Assembly: GCA_001767035.1 (NCBI GenBank)
Contig: MEKR01000036.1
Span: 1 to 32,096 of the forward strand
Source of the DNA: Acidobacteria bacterium RIFCSPLOWO2_02_FULL_61_28
GTDB lineage: Bacteria; Acidobacteriota; Terriglobia; 2-12-FULL-54-10
Direction of reading: 5' to 3'
Length of the DNA stretch: 32,096 nucleotides
Under the pieces are notes generated by a model. It made no database searches. It had not been told where the DNA came from and saw nothing but the letters and a program-made list of their open reading frames with translations. Positions 1-9,161 of this stretch are shown here, piece after piece; the first letter of the stretch is position 1; every line of letters starts with the position of its first letter. Position numbers and translations under genes: made by a program.

Positions 1-930
1 ATCGCCCAATGGGCTTGGGCCGACAGGTACGCCGGCGAGACCTTCCAAAAAGCTGAGAAACTGCTGCAGCAGGCCGAAGCGTATCAAGCACGTAAAGCAG
101 GGAAAAAGCCTGTTGTGATGACGGCTCGAGAAGCCGCGCAGACCGCTGAAGATGCGCGGATGATCGCGGTGAAGCGTAGGGAAGAAGAACAGGTAGCCAC
201 CGAGCGACGCGCCGCAGCGGAACGGGAAGCGCGCGCCAAAGCCGAGGCTGCGGCCGAGGCCCAGAGACGATCCCAGGCGGAAGCGGAGCGGGCAACTGCC
301 GAGCGCGCAAAGCAGGAGGCCCAGGTCGCCGCAAATCTTGCGGCAAGGCAGAAGGCCGATGCGGATGCTGCGCGCCTCACTGCTCTTGCCCAGCAACAGG
401 CCGCGCAGGCCGAAGCGGAAAGAGCACGCTTAGCTGCTGCGGAGGCCGACCGCCTCCGGCAGAAAGCCGAAGACGACAAGGCAGCGCTGCGCGCGGAACT
501 CTTGCGCCAATTGAACCTGATTCTGGAAACACGCGATACCGCGCGGGGATTGATCGTGAACATGTCCGACGTTCTCTTCGATTTCGGGAAATATACGTTG
601 CGATCCGGGGCACGGGAGAAGCTCGCAAAAATTTCCGGCATCGTCTTGTCACATCCGGAATTGAAGCTGGAGATGGAGGGGCACACCGACAGCGTAGGCA
701 GCGACGAATTCAATCAGCAGTTGTCGGAAAACCGGGCGGGCGCGGTGCGCGACTATTTCCTGCAGCAGGGCATTGCAAGCAACAACCTGACTGCGCGGGG
801 ATTCGGTGAAACAACGCCGGTGGCTTCTAACGATACGGCGGAAGGCCGTCAAAGGAACCGCCGCGTCGAACTGGTGGTATCGGGCGACGTGATCGGCGCG
901 ACGGCCATGCTGTTCCGCATACCCCAATAG
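1..930 (+). CDS. OmpA-family outer membrane/peptidoglycan-binding protein with Ala-rich coiled-coil N-terminal part (5' end outside window)
   Basis: Frame 1 is open from base 1 ([39 protein letters not shown]...) through the annotated Met at 115. C-terminus has OmpA-like motifs ([81 protein letters not shown]). Confidence 0.9.
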   Translation: MAQWAWADRYAGETFQKAEKLLQQAEAYQARKAGKKPVVMTAREAAQTAEDARMIAVKRREEEQVATERRAAAEREARAKAEAAAEAQRRSQAEAERATAERAKQEAQVAANLAARQKADADAARLTALAQQQAAQAEAERARLAAAEADRLRQKAEDDKAALRAELLRQLNLILETRDTARGLIVNMSDVLFDFGKYTLRSGAREKLAKISGIVLSHPELKLEMEGHTDSVGSDEFNQQLSENRAGAVRDYFLQQGIASNNLTARGFGETTPVASNDTAEGRQRNRRVELVVSGDVIGATAMLFRIPQ

Positions 931-959
931 GGCAACGAGCACACCCTCTTTGGCGGGGG

Positions 960-979
960 GGCCTGTGGTCACACAGGCC
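960..979. terminator. Perfect 8-bp hairpin (GGCCTGTG-GTCA-CACAGGCC) downstream of the OmpA-like gene; weak U-tract
   Basis: Direct reading of the inverted repeat, 30 nt after the stop codon; followed by ttcctg, not a strong T run. Confidence 0.35.
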
Positions 980-1090
980 TTCCTGCCGTCCTTTAGGGGG
1001 ATGGGAATTCAGGATACGATGCTGTTCAATTTGTTCCGTTTCTAGTTTCACAGAGCACTACAAAAACGTTGTTCGGTTGAGGAGGATACA

Positions 1091-1795
1091 ATGAGGAAGG
1101 GACTGGCAGTTCTCTTTACTATGGTTCTCGTTGCGCTCCCCTTGCTGGCGAAAGACGAGAGCAAGGAGGAAGAACGTCTGCGGGAGAGTGGGCAAGTGTT
1201 GCAGGAAATTCTGGACATCCCCGACAATATTCCCGCTGACTTGATTGATCGCGCTGAATGCGTAATCGTCTTTCCCTCGGTCAAGAAGTTCGCCATCGGG
1301 ATCGGCGGAAGCTACGGCCGGGGCGCGATCTTTTGTCGCAGCGGCCCGCAGTTCACTGGCTCCTGGAGTGCGCCGGCCATGTTTGCTCTGGAGGGCGCTA
1401 ACATCGGGCTTCAGTTGGGCGGGCAAGCAACCGACTTCGTCCTGCTTGTTATGAATCCCAAAGGCGCCGAATCGGTGCTGGGCAGCAAGGTAAAACTGGG
1501 CGCCGATGCCTCTGCCGCCGCTGGACCCAAGGGACGCACGGCTGCTGCTCAAACTGACATCGTAATGAAGGCGGAGATCCTGACTTACTCGCGTTCCCGG
1601 GGACTGTTTGCGGGCATCTCCCTGGAGGGTTCTACCTTGCGGCAGGATAACGGCGCGAATAAGGAAATCTACGGACGGGAACTGACCGCACGGGATATCG
1701 TCCGCGATGGTAAAGTCGGAGTGCCCGCTGCCGGCCAGGAAGCGGTATCGCTGCTGAACCGGAATAGCCCTCGCAATCTTTCCGACAGGCGCTGA
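1091..1795 (+). CDS. SYLF/Ysc84-like lipid-binding domain protein, secreted
   Basis: Signal peptide (MRKGLAVLFTMVLVALPLLAKD) then SYLF-like core (CVIVFPSVKKFAIGIGGSYGRGAIFCR...GLQLGGQATDFVLLVMN...ILTYSRSRGLFAGISLEGSTLRQDN). RBS-like gaggagg upstream. Confidence 0.9.
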   Translation: MRKGLAVLFTMVLVALPLLAKDESKEEERLRESGQVLQEILDIPDNIPADLIDRAECVIVFPSVKKFAIGIGGSYGRGAIFCRSGPQFTGSWSAPAMFALEGANIGLQLGGQATDFVLLVMNPKGAESVLGSKVKLGADASAAAGPKGRTAAAQTDIVMKAEILTYSRSRGLFAGISLEGSTLRQDNGANKEIYGRELTARDIVRDGKVGVPAAGQEAVSLLNRNSPRNLSDRR

Positions 1796-1817
1796 AACGC
1801 GGGCGCGCGTTTCTGGA

Positions 1818-4130
1818 TTACCGCAATTCGGCCTGTTTTGGTTCCGCTTCCAACCTTTTTCGCAACTCGGCGAGGTTCAGTTCGATGGACTCGTGGACGC
1901 CGATGAGGGTAGCCAGGGTTTCTTCCGGAGAACGCGTGGGTCGCGGTGCCGGACGATGGTCCTCCAGGTAGGGCCAGAGCGGCTCCCGAACGGAGGACGG
2001 CAATACGGTTTCCAGATATTCCAGCGCGATGCCGCGCAGGTTCTCGTCGCCGGTATGCAACCCGCGAAAGGCAATCCGCAGCGGTTCCTTGGGCAACACG
2101 AGCGACAAGAGCCGAAACACGTGCTCCAGGCTGCGGCTGGTGCGATCGCGGAGCAGGCCGGCGAAAGCCGGGCCGTATTGACCCTCGGTGCGGTCCAGAA
2201 GCTGATGCGTATCCCAAACTTTTTTCCCCGCGGTTACCTCGCGTTGCACCGCGTCATAAGCCATCTGAGGGGCAATGTGAACTTCGGGGTTCTGTTCGGT
2301 GACCTCGGCGAGCGCGGCGCCGCATTGATAGCGGACTTCGAATCGTTTATCGGCCAATCCCGCGAACAAACCCTCGGCGGCTCGCTGCGAAGAGCCAGCA
2401 GAAAGGACGCGGGGGAGGCGTCGCCGCACGGCGAACGGCTGTTCTTGGTCGAGGAGCGCATCCACCAACTGGCCTGTGATTTGAGGGGCCATCGTGCGCA
2501 GTGCTGCGACCGCATCGAGCACCATCTCATCCCACGCCAGTAAGACAATCACTTGCGGAACCAGCGTCAATTCTAACGGAGATTGCTCGCGAAGAATTTG
2601 CCGGACGGTCTGGGCGTTGCCGGAGCGCAGCCCCGCCATCTTGCGGAGAACCGGATCCGCAAGGAGAGGAGCCGCTGGCTGCGATTCTGCCGTGAGAGGG
2701 GCGGCCGGGGTGCCCACGGACGGCAACGGACCCGCCGTTTTGTAGACCTGGGGACGGGCGCCTGGTTGCGCCGCTGTGAAGGCGGCCTCCAGCGAAGAGC
2801 CGGGCCGTTTGTGCAACGTGCGCAAGACCATGGAACGCGTTGTGCTGTCCTGCACCTCGGACAAGTCCAGCTCGAGAGCGCGATTCAGCAACGCCCGTTC
2901 GAGCGACACGATATAGCCGTTGTTCAGTTGGCGGGTAAACCATAGCCCGACGATGGCCAGAAAAACCGCCACACCGAGCACGGATGGGATTGCAATCGCC
3001 GTGCCGAGCAGGAGAACCAACCCAATGATGCCGCCGCCGAGCAGGTCTCCCAACCGTTCGCATCCCACATCCACGAAGGACTTGGTCGCACGTTTTTCCC
3101 GGGTGGGAATCGGCGTGTAAAGAATCTCGTACCCGGAGCGAAACAACGAATCACCGATGGCAGCCCCCAAGCCCCACGCGATGGCGATGCTTGCCAGGCC
3201 GGGCACGGCAATCGCGCCAACGCCTCCCGCGAGCACGACCAAAGGCAGCGCCCCCACGGTTCTGGCCAAACCGAGTCCTTCCAGGGCGCGGCGGCTCAGC
3301 GTGGTCTGGAAGAAAAATGTACCCACCGCGACGGTGGCGTAGACGATGGCGAAAAATCGCAGCAGGTTTTCCCCTTGGCCATAGACCCGAGCGGCCTGCG
3401 CCTTGAATACATAATCCAGGCAGATGTCGCTGATCGCGGTGAGCAATGTCAGAACCACCAGATTGCGCAGGTAGGGGGCCTTCCGCAGGATTTCCCACGG
3501 CGACGGCTCCGGGCCAAGGCCGGCGCTTCCGCTGTCTTGGTCCGGGGGCGAGACCGGCGCGGTCCTCGGCATCTCCACGCCCCGGACTCTCCAGGCACAG
3601 AACAAATGGATCATTCCCAGAATCGGCAGCATGGCCGCGACGGAAAAAGAATCCCCCACGCGCTCGGCCACGATCCCGCCCAGCAGGCCGCCGAACGTAG
3701 CTCCTGCGGCGATCTTGCCGATCTGCCGCTTGGCGGCGCGGGGATCGAACTGCTCGTTGACGACCGACCAGAATCCGGAGATCAGCACGCTTCCCAGCCC
3801 GGCCATGTGGAGGTACACCACAATCGAGCCCAGCTTGGGGTAGGCCAGCACGAGCATCCACTCCCCGAACAGAAGCAGGCCGCTCGCGCCCAAAGCCATC
3901 GGCATAACCCGAGCAGGCCCGAAGCGGCTCAAAAGGCGGGAGAACAGGAGAACCATCGCAAAGGAAAACACGGACGCCCCGATGAACATTGCGGGGAGCG
4001 AAGTGACGTCAAATGTGGAAAGAAACAAAGCGTCCCGCGTGGCTTTTCCGCCGACCTGCTGCGCGATCATCCCGGCGGCGGTGAACATCGCGGCGAATGC
4101 GGCGGCGTTGCTATGGAGCCGGCTGGACAT
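1818..4130 (-). CDS. Nucleotide-transporter (NTT, Npt1/Npt2)-like/MFS-like membrane protein with C-terminal HEAT-like region
   Basis: About 12 hydrophobic segments with a GKATRDALFLSTFDVTSLPAM motif; C-terminal ~300 aa soluble, helical and HEAT-like (RRRLPRVLSAGSSQRAAEGLFAGLADKRFEVRYQCGAALAEVTEQ). Confidence 0.75.
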   Translation of the reverse strand: MSSRLHSNAAAFAAMFTAAGMIAQQVGGKATRDALFLSTFDVTSLPAMFIGASVFSFAMVLLFSRLLSRFGPARVMPMALGASGLLLFGEWMLVLAYPKLGSIVVYLHMAGLGSVLISGFWSVVNEQFDPRAAKRQIGKIAAGATFGGLLGGIVAERVGDSFSVAAMLPILGMIHLFCAWRVRGVEMPRTAPVSPPDQDSGSAGLGPEPSPWEILRKAPYLRNLVVLTLLTAISDICLDYVFKAQAARVYGQGENLLRFFAIVYATVAVGTFFFQTTLSRRALEGLGLARTVGALPLVVLAGGVGAIAVPGLASIAIAWGLGAAIGDSLFRSGYEILYTPIPTREKRATKSFVDVGCERLGDLLGGGIIGLVLLLGTAIAIPSVLGVAVFLAIVGLWFTRQLNNGYIVSLERALLNRALELDLSEVQDSTTRSMVLRTLHKRPGSSLEAAFTAAQPGARPQVYKTAGPLPSVGTPAAPLTAESQPAAPLLADPVLRKMAGLRSGNAQTVRQILREQSPLELTLVPQVIVLLAWDEMVLDAVAALRTMAPQITGQLVDALLDQEQPFAVRRRLPRVLSAGSSQRAAEGLFAGLADKRFEVRYQCGAALAEVTEQNPEVHIAPQMAYDAVQREVTAGKKVWDTHQLLDRTEGQYGPAFAGLLRDRTSRSLEHVFRLLSLVLPKEPLRIAFRGLHTGDENLRGIALEYLETVLPSSVREPLWPYLEDHRPAPRPTRSPEETLATLIGVHESIELNLAELRKRLEAEPKQAELR

Positions 4131-4401
4131 ACCTGCGGGCCTTCCACCCCGAGCAGCGGCCCGCTCGAATCCGGTGGAGCGATCCAGAACGTTCCCACCA
4201 ACTCTATCATCCCTTCCGTGGCTTCTTCTAGTCGGCCACGGGCTCCGTCTTCAGTAGCTTGGACGCGCTTCTCGCCCCGTTTCTCGCGTTGATCTTCAAT
4301 AATGCGGTTCTCCCTGGATGAGGATATAATGTGGTGACGGAAGAGAACGCACCGGTCATTGAGAGCAGCCTCGGCTGATTCATCGGGCGCGGAGCATCCT
4401 G

Positions 4402-5865
4402 TTGAGCGAATCCGAAAAAACCAATAGGGAAATATGGGGTAAACTGGACCCTCTCCAGTCAGGCATCTCTGAAATCGCGGTCCCCTCGACAGCGACGCCA
4501 GTCCCCGCGCTGCCCGCGCAAATTTCAGACCGCTACGAGATTCTGGGGGAAGTAGGCCGTGGGGGGATGGGGATCGTGTACAAGGCCCGCGACCGGGAGA
4601 CCGGGGAGATCGTGGCGCTCAAAGTCCTGAAGCCGGAGATTTCCGCCGATCCGGCCGTCATGCAACGCTTCAAGAATGAGCTACTACTGGCTCGCAAGAT
4701 TACTCACAAGAATGTTTGCCGCCTCCACGAGTTTAACCGGGTCGGAGACATCGCCTACATCACGATGGAATTTGTGGAGGGGGAAAGCTTGCGGGCCTTC
4801 TTGAAGAAGAGGAGCAGCCCCGATCTGACGACCACCCTGGGCATGGCCCACCAGATTGCCGAGGGCTTGCAGGAAGCCCATCGCCAGGCGGTGGTCCACC
4901 GCGATCTGAAGCCGGAAAATGTGTTCGTCATGCCGGACGGACACGTGAAAGTCATGGATTTCGGCATCGCCCGGTCGCTCGAAACCAATACGCAAACCGT
5001 CACGCTCATCGGCACGCCCGCCTACATGGCCCCGGAACAGGCCAGAGGCCAGCGCACCGATCATCGCGCCGACATCTACTCATTCGGGCTGATGCTCTAT
5101 GAGATGGTGACCGGAACGCCCGCCTTTCAGGCCGATACTCCCATGGCGGTGCTCCTCCAGCAAATCCAGGACATCCCGCGGCCGCCCAGCGAGCTTACCC
5201 CGGGGCTGCCTGCAAGCCTCAACCTTTTGATCCTTCGCTGTCTGGAAAAGGACCCGGTCAACCGGTTTGCCTCCACGGAGGAGTTGCTGCGCGAGTTGGA
5301 CTCGGAAGCGGTCAGTGCCGGGAAACGCCCCAGCCCCCCACTCAGCAACATCGGGACCGACGTACCCGCCATGCCTTCCGATCCGGCCGATCCGCTGGCC
5401 CGGACTCCAGTACCAGCCCTGCTCCCCGAGACGGAATTCGCGGCGCCCCGCGGCTTGGCTCGCACATTATTCCTCACCATCCAAGTCGGCTACCTGGCGC
5501 TGTATGCTGCAGCCGCGTATAAGGCCGAGTCCTTACAACAAGCCCTGGAAGGGATTGCGATGATTGGTACGGGGATCAGTGTGCCACTGGTAATCGTCTC
5601 GGCCATGTGCGGGGTTTCTGTACGCCTTTACTTGCTTTCCTCCGTGGGGCTGGATCACCCTGCTGCCGGAAAGAAGTTCGTGCGGCTCTTTCCCGCACTG
5701 TTCTTATTGGACACTCTGTGGGCTTTTTCCCCTCTGCTGCTGGCGCAGAAAATTGGTTACGGCCTGGCTCTATTGGCCGTGCCCGGAATGGTTTACTTAC
5801 CGTTCGCACAGCGCACGCTGATGCAAAGCATTTACCCCGTACGCAGTTTGAGTCTCAGCAAGTAG
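4402..5865 (+). CDS. Serine/threonine protein kinase, N-terminal kinase domain plus C-terminal membrane domain
   Basis: TTG start. Glycine loop GEVGRGGMGIVYKA, VALK, VVHRDLKPEN, MDFG, GTPAYMAPEQ; hydrophobic C-terminal segments. Confidence 0.93.
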   Translation: MSESEKTNREIWGKLDPLQSGISEIAVPSTATPVPALPAQISDRYEILGEVGRGGMGIVYKARDRETGEIVALKVLKPEISADPAVMQRFKNELLLARKITHKNVCRLHEFNRVGDIAYITMEFVEGESLRAFLKKRSSPDLTTTLGMAHQIAEGLQEAHRQAVVHRDLKPENVFVMPDGHVKVMDFGIARSLETNTQTVTLIGTPAYMAPEQARGQRTDHRADIYSFGLMLYEMVTGTPAFQADTPMAVLLQQIQDIPRPPSELTPGLPASLNLLILRCLEKDPVNRFASTEELLRELDSEAVSAGKRPSPPLSNIGTDVPAMPSDPADPLARTPVPALLPETEFAAPRGLARTLFLTIQVGYLALYAAAAYKAESLQQALEGIAMIGTGISVPLVIVSAMCGVSVRLYLLSSVGLDHPAAGKKFVRLFPALFLLDTLWAFSPLLLAQKIGYGLALLAVPGMVYLPFAQRTLMQSIYPVRSLSLSK

Positions 5866-5908
5866 CTGTCGCGCGTGGCGTTGCCGCTGACCGCGCGCAG
5901 GCATCGGC

Positions 5909-7558
5909 TTAGGAGTTGGCGACGGCCGGCAATCCCACGGGAAGAGGAGCCGCCAAGGAAGGGGCGTGGGTCCGCCACCAGTCCTCCGCCCGGGTCCGGT
6001 CCCAACCGCCCGCGAGGCGGCAGGCTTCGAGCAGGCGGGCCAGATCCTGCGCGCTCGGCGGGCGCTTGGCGGGGTCTTTGTCCAGGCAGGAGAGAATCAC
6101 CCGCTCCAGGTCCTCGGGGATCTCGAGTTCCGTCCGCTCGGAGGGCGGGATCGGGGGATTTTGAATGTGAGCCACGAGCACGGCCATCGGGGTGTTGCCC
6201 TCAAAGACCAACTGCCCGGTCAGCAGCCAGTAGGCGACGCAGCCCAGCGAGTAAATGTCGGCGCGGGCATCCACGGTCTTATCGCCCAAGGCCATCTCCG
6301 GGGACATGTAGGCGGGGGTTCCGGTCGTCGTGCCGTCGAGCGTCAATCCGCCTTGAAAACTTTCCGACGGCACGGCGGATTTCACCAGACCGAAGTCGAG
6401 CACCTTGAGGAAATCGTAATTCAGCCCCAAGCGGCACAGAAACATATTCTTCGGCTTGATATCGCGGTGGACCAGTCCGGCGCCGTGCGCCTCCGCCAGA
6501 GAGTCGCAGGCTTGCAGTAAGAAAGAAATCACCCGTTCAGGAGGTTGCGGACCGAAGCGCTCCACCAGCTTTTCCAGATCGAAGCCGTCGAGCAGCTCCA
6601 TGACATAGTAGAAGCACCCATCGGCCGTGGTGCCGTAGTCATACACCGCCACCGTGTGGGGAGAGCGCAGCGCCGCCGTGGATTGGACTTCACGCTCGAA
6701 GCGCCGGTGCAGGGTGCCGGCGTGTCCGTCGCTCATGCCGCACACTTCCGCGCGGACCAGCTTGATGGCGGCCGGGCGCGCCAGCATCCGGTGTTCCGCG
6801 CGCCACACTTCCCCCATGCCGCCCGAGCCGAGCAACTCGACCAGCTTATAGCTCCCCATCTCCCGCGCCTTCGTCACGTCGCATCCCAAGTTGTAAATGA
6901 AGCGGGAGAGAACAATGGCAAAGGCTGCGAACAGGAAGCTCGAAAAAAAGAATTCAACCCATCGGCCGACGGGAGGCGCGGGATTCCCGTAGTACAGGCC
7001 AGAAACCAGCAGGCCGAGAGGACCCATCAAGACCGTCGTGAAGGCAGCTAAGACCGTCTTGCCGAGCGTGCTCGGAACCACCAGAACAAAGAACGTGATC
7101 CACAAGCCGATGCCGGAAAGCCCGCGAAACGGCAAGTCGGCCAAGGGCGGAATTCCGTGCTCCCAGATAGCAATCCAAAACGCGCCGACCACTTCAAAGA
7201 GCAAACCGAGGTCGAGCATCAACGCGGGCGGGACCTTGCGGCTCCAGGTCAGCGCGCTGATGATGCCTCCGGAAAGGACACCGCCGAACAGAGCGAAATC
7301 CACGAGCGGGTACCCGCTGTGATACACGGCTTCGAGCGACGGGCTGAAGCCTTCGGTGATCCGCACGATGGGGTGGGAAATGGCATAGAACAGTGCGAGC
7401 CATCCCAACCGGCCCACCGCTTTTTCCACAAAGTCGGGAGGTAACCCGCACGCGGGACTCTTGCTCTGGAACAGCCCGCTCGGGCGCGGCGTTTCCGCCC
7501 GAAAGACCTGAGTTGGATTATTCGTTGGTTCTTGCATGGGCCTCTGCCAGGAAATCAA
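5909..7558 (-). CDS. Serine/threonine protein kinase, N-terminal membrane domain plus C-terminal kinase domain
   Basis: N-terminal hydrophobic segments (LGWLALFYAISHPIVRI..., IGLWITFFVLVVPS...), then GSGGMGEVWRAEH, AAIK, LVHRDIKPKN, LDFG, GTPAYMSPE. Confidence 0.93.
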   Translation of the reverse strand: MISWQRPMQEPTNNPTQVFRAETPRPSGLFQSKSPACGLPPDFVEKAVGRLGWLALFYAISHPIVRITEGFSPSLEAVYHSGYPLVDFALFGGVLSGGIISALTWSRKVPPALMLDLGLLFEVVGAFWIAIWEHGIPPLADLPFRGLSGIGLWITFFVLVVPSTLGKTVLAAFTTVLMGPLGLLVSGLYYGNPAPPVGRWVEFFFSSFLFAAFAIVLSRFIYNLGCDVTKAREMGSYKLVELLGSGGMGEVWRAEHRMLARPAAIKLVRAEVCGMSDGHAGTLHRRFEREVQSTAALRSPHTVAVYDYGTTADGCFYYVMELLDGFDLEKLVERFGPQPPERVISFLLQACDSLAEAHGAGLVHRDIKPKNMFLCRLGLNYDFLKVLDFGLVKSAVPSESFQGGLTLDGTTTGTPAYMSPEMALGDKTVDARADIYSLGCVAYWLLTGQLVFEGNTPMAVLVAHIQNPPIPPSERTELEIPEDLERVILSCLDKDPAKRPPSAQDLARLLEACRLAGGWDRTRAEDWWRTHAPSLAAPLPVGLPAVANS

Positions 7559-7697
7559 GAAATGAAAATCAACGTCCGGACGCGGGCTCCTGGATTAGAT
7601 GCGGTTACCCACTTCCCGTATTCAAAGATTTTGCCATGAAATGGCGGGAAGCGGGCGTCGAACATCCAAAGCCGCCGGTTGCAATAACGAAACTTTC

Positions 7698-9050
7698 CTA
7701 TGGCTCCGGCAGCGGAACGCCGCTCGGGCGGCTCTCCACGATTGCTGCTTGGGAAGGAGCCGCCACGGCCGGTTGCGTGGCGCGCGCGGAAATGCGGTGC
7801 AAAGCGAAGTAGCAAGCTGCGCTCGCCACATTGAGCAGGGCCAGATAGAGGAACCCGCCCCAATACTCGCCGTCCAAGGCATTGATCAGGCGGCCGAAGA
7901 TCGCCGGACCCAGCGCGGAAAGAAAGTTGCCCACCCCGGTATAGATGCCCGTCCCCCGCGCGATGGCCTCGGGCCGAACCAGCGTGTGCAGGAGGGCACC
8001 GTTCAATGCGGCGGTCGTGGCGCTGGTCCCGATCAGGGCGGCCAGGAGAACGGCGCTCGCGACGGGCGAGAGCAACAGCGCCGCCGGAATCACCGCCACG
8101 GCAAACAGGGAGCACGTCCAGGCCGCCGTCCGGGCGCGTTGCATGGTGCGGTCAGCGATCGCGCCGCCGAGCACCATCGTCGCGGTCGCCAGCACGTAGC
8201 CGACGGTGACCCACCGGGACATGGTTTGGAAAGGGAGCAGCCGCTGGGAGACCAGGAAGCTCGGAGTCCACTGGATCATCGTGAAGACCGTGGTCGTCGA
8301 AGCGATCATGCCACAGGCAATCAGCCAAAACGACTTGCTCCGCAGCAATTCCCCGAAACTCATCCGCTCGACCGCCGCGTGCTTCTTGGCGTGCCGTTCG
8401 ATTTCTTCCACTTCCGCCGTTCCGATGCCGCGCTGATCGGCGGGACGGTTCGCCAGGAACGAAAACAGGGCGATGGGGATCAACGAGATCGCCGCCAGGG
8501 CCACCATCATCCCGCGCCAGCCGCTGGCCAGCATCAGCGCCGTAACCACCGGGACGCCGACGGCCGTGCCCAGCGTGGAGCCGGTCAGCCAGAAGGCTTG
8601 CGCCCGGGAGTGCTCGTGCGCGGGAAACCAGCGGTTGGTCAGCGAGTTGCTGACCGGCCACATGTTTCCTTCCGCCACCCCCAACAGGAAGCGAGCCAGC
8701 AGCAGGCCTTCCAGGCTCGTAGCCCGCGACATCAGGAGCATGGCTCCGCACCAGCCTGCCGAACCGAGCATCAAGCAACGGCGCGGGCCAAAACGGTCCA
8801 CCAGGAACCCCCAAACGAAGACCGAGGCTCCGTAGCCGATGAAGAACGCCGACATCAATCCCCCCAACTCGGTATTGCGTCCCACCAGGTTCAGTTCTTC
8901 CTGAAACGGCCGGTTGGCGATCACCAGGGAGATGTTGGCCTTGTCAAATTGCCCGATGATCCAGAAGAGCAGCAGGCTGGGGGCCATCCACAACCAGCGA
9001 TTGGTGCGCAACAGCCGCCGGACTCCACCATGCCCGCCCTCCTGGTTCAT
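7698..9050 (-). CDS. MFS transporter, anion:cation symporter (ACS)-like
   Basis: Multi-TM protein with FDKANISLVIANRPFQEELNL, GYGASVFVWGFLVDRFGPRR, EGNMWPVSNSLTNRWFPAHEHSRAQAFWLTGSTLG motifs typical of ACS-family MFS. Confidence 0.85.
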   Translation of the reverse strand: MNQEGGHGGVRRLLRTNRWLWMAPSLLLFWIIGQFDKANISLVIANRPFQEELNLVGRNTELGGLMSAFFIGYGASVFVWGFLVDRFGPRRCLMLGSAGWCGAMLLMSRATSLEGLLLARFLLGVAEGNMWPVSNSLTNRWFPAHEHSRAQAFWLTGSTLGTAVGVPVVTALMLASGWRGMMVALAAISLIPIALFSFLANRPADQRGIGTAEVEEIERHAKKHAAVERMSFGELLRSKSFWLIACGMIASTTTVFTMIQWTPSFLVSQRLLPFQTMSRWVTVGYVLATATMVLGGAIADRTMQRARTAAWTCSLFAVAVIPAALLLSPVASAVLLAALIGTSATTAALNGALLHTLVRPEAIARGTGIYTGVGNFLSALGPAIFGRLINALDGEYWGGFLYLALLNVASAACYFALHRISARATQPAVAAPSQAAIVESRPSGVPLPEP

Positions 9051-9086
9051 TTCTCTCTCCTTTCATTTTGCAAGCAAATCATGTTG

Positions 9087-9131
9087 TAGGACCGCCATCT
9101 TAGCGGCCTAGAGAGCCGGCTGGAAGCCGGC
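9087..9131. repeat. Two adjacent imperfect/perfect hairpins (TAGGACCGC-CATCTTA-GCGGCCTA and GCCGGCT-GGA-AGCCGGC)
   Basis: Direct reading: 9087-9110 imperfect stem; 9115-9131 perfect 7-bp stem with 3-nt spacer. Lies between the minus-strand dehydrogenase stop and the MFS start. Confidence 0.65.
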
Positions 9132-9161
9132 GCTACACTAAATTGACCCACAACAAAATGT

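Noticed and set aside
4325-4330. TATAAT upstream of the kinase gene
   Set aside because: No acceptable -35 at 16-18 nt spacing and no TGn extension, so I did not annotate a promoter.
7599-9089. 496-aa plus-strand ORF overlapping the MFS transporter
   Set aside because: Gln/Arg/His/Gly-rich shadow; the minus strand encodes a clear multi-TM MFS protein.
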